Shown piece after piece: positions 51,897 to 60,200 of a stretch of DNA of 64,000 nt. Within the stretch, counting starts at the first letter, position 1, and every line of letters starts with the position of its first letter. The DNA lies in assembly GCF_013179805.1 (NCBI RefSeq), contig NZ_SRRZ01000010.1, positions 23,715 through 87,714 of the forward strand, read 5' to 3'. The notes under the pieces were generated by a model that had not been told where the DNA came from, ran no database searches, and worked only from the letters and a program-made list of their open reading frames with translations. The DNA is from Microcoleus asticus IPMA8 (GTDB lineage Bacteria; Cyanobacteriota; Cyanobacteriia; Cyanobacteriales; Microcoleaceae). A program made the position numbers and the translations under genes.

Positions 51897-53132
51897 TTAC
51901 CTTTGACCTACGCCTAAAGTTCGCTCTATTTTGCGGCTTGCTAGGGACATTGAGTAGCAAAATATCCAATAAATTATCCCGACGAATATGTAAACTTCGG
52001 CGTATCTACCGATATAGGATGGATTTGCTAAAACTGCGCGGGATATTCCGATTAATTCTAACATTCCGAATAGAGATAGCAGGGATGTATCCATGAATAA
52101 TCCGATGAATTGACCGCCGATCGCCGGAATGACTATTCGCAGTGCTTGAGGCAGTACAATGAGAATTGTGAGTAGGGGTGTATTTAGCCCGATCGACCTA
52201 GCTGCTTCTATTTGTCCTCGGGGCACGGCCTGCAAGCCACCGCGCACGTTTTCCGCCAAGTATGCCGCACTAAATAACGTTAATCCAGCAATGGCTCTAA
52301 TCACTCTATCCAATTTCGGATATTCGGGCGGCAAGAAGAGTTGCAGCATCACTTGACCTAAAAACAAAATGCCAATTAATGGTAAACCGCGAATAATTTC
52401 AATGTATAATGTTGATAACAGTCTTACAACTGGCAAAGAACTTTGTCTGCCGAGTGCTAGCAATACTCCCAAAGGAAAGGAAAGCACAATACTAATAACT
52501 GCTAAAAACAGCGTCAATACTAAACCGCCCCAATCATTTGTTGACACTTCGGTCAAACCCAACCCGCCTTTAATTAGCCACAAAATTATGGGGAAGGAAA
52601 GAGCCCACATTGCAGGCATCCAGCTAACCCCCCCCAACCCCCCCTTGCTAAGGGGGGGCGAGGGGGGGTTACGGTTAATTTGCCTGCCGATGACATAGCT
52701 GGCGGCGGCTGCGATAATAATTCCTAAGAGGTAGAGGCGAGAGGTTAGGTCGATCGGCGAAATGACCGCACCCACAACCGCAGCACCGAGTATAATTAGT
52801 AAAGGCGGATTCCAAAGACGTTCTTGCCGCTGAATGTTTCCCCAAGTTAATCCTCCCAACAAGGCAATTATCCCCGTTACTATCCACAGCCTCCAGTAGG
52901 AGTCGCGGGGAAATCTGCCGGCGAAAAATAGCGGCAAGTTGGCTTCTAACACGTGCCATTGAGCTTTTGTTGTTGCCCAAACGATAATTCCTTTAATCGC
53001 TTGGAAGGCGATAATTAGGCAAAGTACTGTCAGAATGCTGTTGTACCAGGTACTAAATAAATTTTTGCGCGCCCAATTCCAAGGGGTAGGCGATTCGGTG
53101 GCTGGGGGCGGTAATACAGGTATTGTTTCCAT
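51897..53132 (-). CDS. natH: Amino-acid ABC transporter permease (NatH-like)
   Basis: 411 residues, the second membrane subunit of a general L-amino-acid uptake system (AapM/BztC type). Several hydrophobic helices precede the MetI-like domain with LSFPLGVLLALGRQSSLPVVRLL, and the EAA loop lies in GGLQAVPRGQIEAARSIGLN. At residues about 152-171 it carries RNPPSPPLSKGGLGGV, translated from an inserted palindromic repeat (52622-52678) lying in a loop between helices. The frame is intact. In the operon it follows the PD-(D/E)XK gene by 16 bases. Confidence 0.9.
   Translation of the reverse strand: METIPVLPPPATESPTPWNWARKNLFSTWYNSILTVLCLIIAFQAIKGIIVWATTKAQWHVLEANLPLFFAGRFPRDSYWRLWIVTGIIALLGGLTWGNIQRQERLWNPPLLIILGAAVVGAVISPIDLTSRLYLLGIIIAAAASYVIGRQINRNPPSPPLSKGGLGGVSWMPAMWALSFPIILWLIKGGLGLTEVSTNDWGGLVLTLFLAVISIVLSFPLGVLLALGRQSSLPVVRLLSTLYIEIIRGLPLIGILFLGQVMLQLFLPPEYPKLDRVIRAIAGLTLFSAAYLAENVRGGLQAVPRGQIEAARSIGLNTPLLTILIVLPQALRIVIPAIGGQFIGLFMDTSLLSLFGMLELIGISRAVLANPSYIGRYAEVYIFVGIIYWIFCYSMSLASRKIERTLGVGQR
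52622..52678. repeat. Palindromic repeat inside natH
   Basis: The arms ccccccaacccccccttgc and the complementary gggggggcgagggggg form a long GC-rich hairpin. It is read in frame as NPPSPPLSKGGLGGV. Words like this occur at many places in cyanobacterial genomes, in and between genes. The related sequence ccccccttgccaaggtgggg is found inside uvrC at about 49985. Confidence 0.8.
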
Positions 53133-53148
53133 CAGTTTTTAGTTATGA

Positions 53149-53748
53149 TTAATTTCTAATACTGTTCGCTAAAATTCCTAAAATTTTATTAACATCTCTG
53201 AGGTAATACTCTGTTAAATCTATTTCAATTACTTGGTCTTTTAATTTTAGAAATCTCCAGTTAGTCCCGCTAGTGACAGCGCCAAAAATCGCAGGAATAT
53301 CGTTGCCTTCACGTTCATTAAATATTCTAGCGCCTAGCATTTCTGCTACGCACTGTCCCAATCCGCCATTGATATTTTCCTTTTTGGCTTCTACAATGAT
53401 AATTACTGGTGCGGAAAGAATTAATAATTCTGGAGAACGACTAATCAGAAAATCGCAATTTCCATTTAATCCTTTTTCGGGATCGATTGTAAAGTCTATT
53501 CCTGAAAAAAAGCTAATTTCAGAATTTAACTGTTTTCTCAGTTCGATCAAAATTGGTGCAATAATCATTTCGGAGCGAGCTTTTTCTGTATTACTGCTAA
53601 TGGCTAATGGCACAGTATATAGCAGGGTTTCTTCTAAAAAATTACTACTTTCTAACTCTGGAATAGCAGAAAACATATTAACTGCGTCTAAAATTTTAAG
53701 TTCAAAAATTTTAGATACTTTTGCTAAACTAAAATCACTGTATGCCAT
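53149..53748 (-). CDS. PD-(D/E)XK-like nuclease-fold protein inside the nat operon
   Basis: 199 residues, unrelated to transport. The likely nuclease core is CDFLISRSPELLILSAPVIIIVEAKKENI: the Asp of CDFLI and the Glu-x-Lys of VEAKKEN fit the PD-(D/E)XK pattern, and the upstream TEKARSEMIIAPILIELRK helix has the matching Glu. The family is common as stand-alone genes in cyanobacteria, and some relatives are restriction-type nucleases. No membrane segment. It sits between natG (45 bases) and natH (16 bases) in the same direction, so it is co-transcribed, but it looks like an insertion into the operon. Confidence 0.65.
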   Translation of the reverse strand: MAYSDFSLAKVSKIFELKILDAVNMFSAIPELESSNFLEETLLYTVPLAISSNTEKARSEMIIAPILIELRKQLNSEISFFSGIDFTIDPEKGLNGNCDFLISRSPELLILSAPVIIIVEAKKENINGGLGQCVAEMLGARIFNEREGNDIPAIFGAVTSGTNWRFLKLKDQVIEIDLTEYYLRDVNKILGILANSIRN

Positions 53749-53793
53749 TTATTCTCCTTTAATCCTACATCAAAAATCTCCAATATTCAGCAG

Positions 53794-55008
53794 TTACCTT
53801 TCTTTGATTTGTACAGTTTTATTGTACCAATTCATGAACAGAGAAACTATCAAACTAATTGTTAGGTATGTTACCATGATAATTAACATTGCTTCGATCG
53901 CCCGACCGGTCTGATTCAACGTCGGAGCTCCCACCACAAAATAAACGTCGGGATAAGCAACCGCAACCGCTAAACTCGAATTCTTAGCTAAATTCAAATA
54001 CTGACTGGTTAAAGGCGGCACAATCACCCGCAAAGCTTGCGGCAAAATTACCATCCGCATCATTGTTCCAGACTTCAGCCCCAAAGACTTTCCGGCTTCC
54101 CACTGGCCTCTCGATACTGACTGAATTCCGGCCCGGACAATTTCTGCAATGTAACTGCCAGTATACAAGCTGAGCCCTGTCACCAAGGCTGCAAATTCTG
54201 GAGTAACTTTTAATCCTCCTTCGAGTTGCAATGCTGGTGTCAGGCGGGGGAAATCTAGGCGAAAAGGCAGATTTTTGGTGATAATCCAAGCTAAGATTGC
54301 ACTCAGCCCGATCGCACCTACAGCCCAAAACAACTGTCTTCCCGGCTTAGCTTCTTCCAACATCACCCGCGCCCGCCACATCCACAGCCCCGCCGCCGCC
54401 AAAACTCCGATAGTTAGCAAAATCACCCAAATCTCAAAACCCGGCAAAGCCACAGGCCAAGGTACAGCAATGCCGCGATTTGTCAAGTAAATCGGCCCCC
54501 TCACCTGCTGATTGTCTTCCAGTTTTGGCAGGGAAATGAAAACTGCAAAATACCAGAAAAATAATTGCAGCAATAAAGGTGTATTTCGCAGAATTTCTAC
54601 ATACAAACCAGCCAAACTCCGCAGCAACCAATTGTCGGAAAGGCGCGCAATTCCTACAGTCAAACCAGCAACAGTTGCGAAAACAATGCCGATACCCATT
54701 ACCCGCAGCGAGTTGATTAAACCGACAAAATAAGCTTGTCTGTAACTGTTTTCGGGACTGTAGGGAATGACACTTTCGCCGATATCAAAAGATGCTTGGG
54801 AATTGAGAAAATCAAATCCAAAGGCAATCCCCAGTTGCGAGTAATTGGCACTGAGATTGTCCCAGAGAATGGCGATAACAACTATTACTAAAATTAGGGC
54901 GATCGCCTGTCCGGCTATTTTCCAGAAGCGATCGTCCCGCAGCAGTTTTGATAGATCTTTAAATTTGGGCAATTTCTGCGATTGGCCCGGTTGAGGTTCT
55001 GGGTTCAT
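53794..55008 (-). CDS. natG: Amino-acid ABC transporter permease (NatG-like)
   Basis: 404 residues, the first membrane subunit (AapQ/BztB type). The N-terminal LRDDRFWKIAGQAIALILVIVVIAILWDN is the first helix. The conserved segment SQASFDIGESVIPYSPENSYRQAYFVGLINSL, shared by AapQ-like permeases, follows. The EAA loop is GIQSVSRGQWEAGKSLGLKSG. It pairs with NatH. It starts 180 bases after natF; the gap holds an STRR tract. Confidence 0.9.
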   Translation of the reverse strand: MNPEPQPGQSQKLPKFKDLSKLLRDDRFWKIAGQAIALILVIVVIAILWDNLSANYSQLGIAFGFDFLNSQASFDIGESVIPYSPENSYRQAYFVGLINSLRVMGIGIVFATVAGLTVGIARLSDNWLLRSLAGLYVEILRNTPLLLQLFFWYFAVFISLPKLEDNQQVRGPIYLTNRGIAVPWPVALPGFEIWVILLTIGVLAAAGLWMWRARVMLEEAKPGRQLFWAVGAIGLSAILAWIITKNLPFRLDFPRLTPALQLEGGLKVTPEFAALVTGLSLYTGSYIAEIVRAGIQSVSRGQWEAGKSLGLKSGTMMRMVILPQALRVIVPPLTSQYLNLAKNSSLAVAVAYPDVYFVVGAPTLNQTGRAIEAMLIIMVTYLTISLIVSLFMNWYNKTVQIKER

Positions 55009-55135
55009 AACTGTTTAATGTAGATCGAACTATACCTAACTTTAGCCTGCCTAAAATATCTTGTAGGGTACACCTAGCAAGCACCTTACAAGTCGGGTAA
55101 GCGCGGAGTACCTTGCTGTCTAAAATATCTTGTTG

Positions 55136-55186
55136 GTTAACTGTTAACAGTCAACAGTCAACAGTTAACAGTCAACAGTTAACTAA
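55136..55186. repeat. Tandem gttaacagtcaac repeat between natF and natG
   Basis: A block of short units (gttaaca, gtcaaca) about seven times long lies right after the natF stop. It is a typical STRR tract, and may influence operon mRNA structure. Confidence 0.7.
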
Positions 55187-55188
55187 AA

Positions 55189-56274
55189 TTAGCGGAACGG
55201 CGGCGAATAAAGCAAACCGCCATCTTTCCAGAGTCTGTTTTGACCCCGTTCTAACTTAAGTGTACTTTTGGGGCCGAGGTTGCGATCGTACATTTCCCCG
55301 TAATTACCCACTTTCTTAACAACGCGGACTGCGTAGTCGTTCGGGAGTCCCAAACCTTTACCTAAATCTCCTTCTGTTCCTAGCAAACGTTTGACGTTCG
55401 GGTCTGTAGTGCTTGCCACAATTTTGTCTACATTTCCCGAATTAATTCCCAAATCCTCAGCTTCAATCGCGGCGAAAATAATCCATTTCACGGCGTCCGA
55501 CCATTTAGGATCGCCGCTTTTCACCGCTGGGGCTAAAGGTTCTTTTGACATCACTACCGGCAAAACAACATTATTCTCGGAATTCGGCAGAGTTGTCCGC
55601 TTAGAAACAAGTTGCGATCGATCGGCAGTAATACCTTGACAGCGACCTTCTTGATAGGTAGCAAAGGTAGTATTCACATCTTCAAACACCACAGGAGTGT
55701 ATTTAATTCCTAATTTTCGCATTTGGTCGGACAAATTTTGTTCGGTGCTCGTACCTGTCTGCACGCAGATAGATTTGCCCGCAAAATCTTTTAAAGTTTT
55801 GATGCCGCTGTCTTTTTTGACCATGATGCTTTGAGAGTCATAAAAGATCACCGGGGCAAATTCCAGTCCGGTAGTGCTGTCGCGACTCGCCGTGTAGGTG
55901 GTATTTCGGCTGAGAATGTCGATTTCTCCAGCCTGCAAAACTGTAAATCTATCTTTAGCGTTGAGCTTTCGGTACTCGACTTTTTCGGGATCGTCAAATA
56001 TTGCCGCCGCGACAGCCCTGCACACATCCACATCCAGTCCCGAATATTTGCCTTTTTCGTCTACAAAGCTAAAACCCGGCAGTTCGCCGCTGACACCACA
56101 AATCAGTTTGCCGCGGCTGACAATTGTATCTATCCGGCTCGAACCTTGTTGCGAGTTGCCACCCGCAGCATTTGTTGCTGGTGTTTGTCCGATTTGTGCC
56201 GATCGATCCCTACAAGAAGCCAACGGTGCCGCAAACAACACGCTTGCTAGCAGCAGAAATCCCCATTTACGCAT
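55189..56274 (-). CDS. natF: Amino-acid ABC transporter substrate-binding lipoprotein (NatF-like)
   Basis: 361 residues. The N-terminal signal LLLASVLFAAPLASC ends in a lipobox with Cys21, so the protein is a membrane-anchored periplasmic lipoprotein. The body has the family-3 solute-binding pattern, SRIDTIVSRGKLICGVSGELPGF and FSFVDEKGKYSGLDVDVCRAVAAA, with the conserved RNTTYTASRDSTTGLEFAPV binding region. The homologue AapJ/BztA binds acidic and neutral amino acids. It leads the operon with natG, the nuclease gene, natH and bgtA. Confidence 0.9.
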   Translation of the reverse strand: MRKWGFLLLASVLFAAPLASCRDRSAQIGQTPATNAAGGNSQQGSSRIDTIVSRGKLICGVSGELPGFSFVDEKGKYSGLDVDVCRAVAAAIFDDPEKVEYRKLNAKDRFTVLQAGEIDILSRNTTYTASRDSTTGLEFAPVIFYDSQSIMVKKDSGIKTLKDFAGKSICVQTGTSTEQNLSDQMRKLGIKYTPVVFEDVNTTFATYQEGRCQGITADRSQLVSKRTTLPNSENNVVLPVVMSKEPLAPAVKSGDPKWSDAVKWIIFAAIEAEDLGINSGNVDKIVASTTDPNVKRLLGTEGDLGKGLGLPNDYAVRVVKKVGNYGEMYDRNLGPKSTLKLERGQNRLWKDGGLLYSPPFR

Positions 56275-56586
56275 AGATTTTAGTAGAACGCTTTCCTGAT
56301 CATCCTACCTTGTAGCTGTCGAGAACTGTGGCGCACAACAGCCTCCGGCTTCAAATTAGCCGTTTTGCATCCGGTGCTGCACTCTGGCAATTGCACCAGC
56401 TACCCGCCTGTGTTTTTTTCAGCAAGCAGGGCGCGGAGAGCGAAAAACCCGGTTTGTGACTGGAGGCACCGCCGTCCAACCCAAGATTTATCATAGAAAC
56501 CCGGTTTGTTTGCGGCTATTTTTGCCCGCGGCGATCGCCCTTCCCTGGAATATTTATCCGATTTTGATTGAATGCGCTCACTGTAC
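56275..56586. other. Promoter region of the nat operon
   Basis: About 310 bases with no gene. Two copies of the words aacccggtttgt occur at about 56445 and 56498. The promoter for natF must be in the left part, but no site is clear. Confidence 0.4.
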
Positions 56587-56805
56587 CTATGGTGCTAGGC
56601 GCTGCTCAGCTAAATCGCGGATTAGGGACAGCCGAGACTCGATGTACTCGTTCAACAAATCTGCTTCTTTGCCATTAAGCGCAGAGTTCATCTTCAACTG
56701 CTTCAGCAGCCACTGTACCAGGGTGGCATCGTCCAAATTCACTAACAGAGTAGCTTGGGTGGTCTCAATTAACGACCAAAGTTGACGTAACATGATGGGA
56801 GTCAT
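56587..56805 (-). CDS. Small conserved helical protein
   Basis: 72 residues, function unknown. It begins MTPIMLRQLWSLIETTQATLLVNLDDATLVQWLL and continues with a charged helix (GKEADLLNEYIESRLSLIRDLAEQRLAP). It is probably an all-helical cytoplasmic protein. It starts at the ATG at 56805 with tcctggaggttttATG-like context (ggagg, about eight bases upstream), a strong ribosome binding site that supports it as a real gene. Confidence 0.7.
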   Translation of the reverse strand: MTPIMLRQLWSLIETTQATLLVNLDDATLVQWLLKQLKMNSALNGKEADLLNEYIESRLSLIRDLAEQRLAP

Positions 56806-57205
56806 AAAACCTCCTGGAGCGTAAATACGCAGTTAATGGGCGGACTGGGCGAAAACTTGGTCTTTGTGTCTCAAGCCGATAGACGAAAAGCACCGTCATA
56901 GCCATCGGCTTAATGATTTTTTTATATTTGACCACAATAACTCAATAAAGTAGTGTCACAAGCTACAACACACAAGATGTTATAAGAGTTCCGAATTTTG
57001 TCACATTGAGATAAAAATCTTGATAAAAAATTAAAAATCTTTACATACTATAGCTCGTGGGGGCTGCCAGGAGCTGTCGGGGATCGGGCACTCCTGCCCG
57101 GTTCGCCAGAAAATTAATTAAGCTGTTGGGCATTTAAATTGTATATTTCAATGCCGTATTCCCCAAAGAGTCAAATCTTGTCACCCTCTCGAACATAGCA
57201 GCAGC
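56806..57205. other. Intergenic region, no gene seen
   Basis: About 400 bases between two minus-strand genes. It is AT-rich with no ORF or clear palindrome, and contains the promoter of the small helical protein gene at its left end. Confidence 0.45.
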
Positions 57206-60200
57206 TTACTCAGGGGCCACCCACTTTTGAACCCCCGCCAGAATTATTTCTAATTCAGCGATGATTTTCGTGGCCTCCTCCCAATCGTTTGATTCGCCAA
57301 GACTTTGAAGCCGATCTGCCATCTCGGGCATTAACCGCACCGCCGCCGTAGCACTGACACCTTTAATTTGATGCGCGCGGCGGGCCAATGTCTGGACATC
57401 TGCCGAGGCGATCGCTACCTTAGCCGCTTCTAAATAACTGCCAGTATCAACCACAAAAGCTTGGAGTATTTCCCGCTCAAACTCTAAATCAGCACCAGCA
57501 ATTTCGCGCAAACGTGCCATATCCACTAAAGATTGAATACCCTCTGAAGAGTTTTTGAGTTCCTCGCCATTAAACTTTGGACTTTCAATTTTTAACTGGG
57601 CAGACCAATTTTCGAGCACAGATTTTAACTTTTCGATCGAAATAGGTTTGCTAATATAATCGTCCATGCCCGCCGCCAGACACTTTTCGCGATCGCCCTT
57701 CAAAGCACTCGCCGTCATCGCAATCACCACCGTCTTTTGATGTGGCTCGATCAAACCAGCAGCAGCATTTGCCGCTTCCAGGCGGCGCAATTCCTGCGTC
57801 GCTTCGTAACCGTCCAAAATCGGCATCTGACAGTCCATCAACACAATGTCATACTTTTTGATAGCAACCATCGATAGCGCCTCTGCGCCGTTATTCGCGA
57901 CATCCGCCGTGCATCCCAAAACTCTGAGTTGATTCAGACCAACTTTTTGATTGATCGGGGTATCTTCAACTAACAAAATCTTTAAGTTGGCTAACTCCCG
58001 GTTTTCAATAGCTGAGGCTCCATTGGACTTGGGATTTGCCACCTGCCGATCCATCGCCGCACCCGGGGCGATCGCATTCACCAAGCAATCAAACAGCCGA
58101 TGAGCTTTCACAGGTTTAGTTAAATAACCGCTAAAACCGCTACTTACCAAACGTTTCGCCTCCGATATCTGAGTAATTGAAGTCAGCACCACCCACTTTG
58201 TATGCTGCATTGTCGGCTCAGAAACCATCAAGCGTTCCAGGCTTCCCGCCACCATTTCCGGCAACTGAATATCAACCAAAACAATATCGTAAGGGCAATT
58301 AACGCTGACAGCTTTGTACAGAGATGCGATCGCCATCCAACCATTTTCAACCTCCTCAACTTCTATTCCCCACAAAACAGCCATTCTCAGCAGCACTTTT
58401 CGCACTGTCGTTTTATCGCTGGCAACTAACATTTTTCGCCCCGCCAGCACCGTTTCCAAATTAACTTTGCACGCCGTTCCTACAGCAGTTAAATTTTCCT
58501 CGACTGCAGGCACAGTAAACCAAAAAGTCGAGCCTCTGCCAGGGGTACTTTCCGCACCGATTTGACCCCCAATTAACTCTACTAACTGCTTACAAATAGC
58601 CAGACCCAAACCTGTGCCACCGTACTTTCTCGTCGTAGAAGCATCAACTTGAGTAAAAGATTGAAATAGCTTTTTTTGGTCTTCTTGAGCAATACCGATT
58701 CCTGTATCTGTGACTTTGAAAAGCAGGACTGTCGAGCCATTGCTTCCGAGTTCTAACGGTTGGATATTCTCTACAAATTTCTGCTCGTCGCTGTCTGCCA
58801 ATAACCCCTGAGACCTGCCAAGAGAAACCTCAATTACCACTTCTCCAGCTTCTGTAAACTTAATCGCATTGTTAATCAAATTAGTGAGTATTTGCCGCAA
58901 CCGCGCTGCATCTCCTTTAATTTGCAGCGGCACGTCGCTGTCAATCAGCGCTACCAATTCTATACCTTTTTCTTGGGCGGGAGTTGCCAACAAATCCAGC
59001 ACATCATCCACACATATAGTGAGGTTAAATTCGATCGTTTCTAAGCGCATTTCTCCTGCTTCCAGTTTGGAGAGGTCAAGAATATCGTTAATGATGGACA
59101 GCAAATTTTGACCGCTGAGTTTCAGCGTCTGCACAAAGTCGATCTGTTCGGGAGTAAGATTCGTTTTCAGCAGCAAATCAGTCATCCCCATCACTCCATT
59201 CATCGGAGTGCGGATTTCGTGACTCATATTTGCTAAAAATAGAGACTTCATTCGAGATGCTTCTAGGGCCGCTTCTCGGGCCTGCTGCGCTTGTTCAAAC
59301 AAAGTAGATTGCTGAATGGCGATCGCCAACTGCACGCTCAACCTTCCCAGCAAATCAATCTCAGAATCAGTCCAAACACGCGGAGCGCTGCACTGGTGGG
59401 CAACCAGCAATCCCCACAATCGATTTTGACTCGCTTCCAAACTCCCCATCGGCGACTCAATTCCGGGAGTTTCCGGCGAATATTCTGTTGCCAACTCCTG
59501 ACTTTCATCGCCGATAAAAATTGGTACAACTAAATTAGCCCTTACTTGGAAACTAACAAGGAAATCTCGGTGGATGTCGCTCAAACTGGCCGTATAAATA
59601 TCTGCTCTTGCTTGAATTTTTCCGGCGCGGTATAGCGATAGATCATTTTCGCCAAAAGATATTTCTGGAACTTTTATGCCCAGCAACGGAATCCAATCAT
59701 CCCCTACAGATTCCACAACAACACTCGCTGTTTCCTGGGAATCAAAACGATAAATTACCGCGCGGTCAGTTGCCAGCAACTGCCGCACTTCTTGTACGGC
59801 AGTGCTCAGAGTTTGAGTGAGGTTGAGAGACTGCCGGACTCGCTGGGCGATCGCCGAAACCAGCCGTTCTTGTTCTGCTTGTTCCCGCAGCCTTCTCTCA
59901 GCTTGCTTGCGTTGGGTGACATTGCGAATTACCGCAGCCAAGCACAGCGGTTCGCTGCTTTGAGGGTGCTTGACCAGAAAAGCATTCATCACAACATCAA
60001 TGGATCTTCGGGTGTGCAAGTGTTGCATTTGACCTTCTCCTTGCCACTGACCCTGACTGATAATTATTGGCAAAATCTCTTGACTAAATTCCTGTTTAAA
60101 AGTTGGGCCGAAATAATCCCATATCTCCGTATAAAGCTGTTGCGAAATATTTTCTAATCCCACCAGTTTTCGTCCGGCTTCGTTGACAAACAGCGTTTGA

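Noticed and set aside
53273..53914. 213-residue plus-strand frame across the PD-(D/E)XK gene
   Set aside because: It is antisense to the nuclease-fold gene and the end of natG, has no ribosome binding site, and its composition follows the other strand.
56330..56400. tRNA-like stretch on the minus strand (gggtagctggtgcaattgcc)
   Set aside because: It lacks a TTCGAAT T-loop, an anticodon stem and matching acceptor ends.
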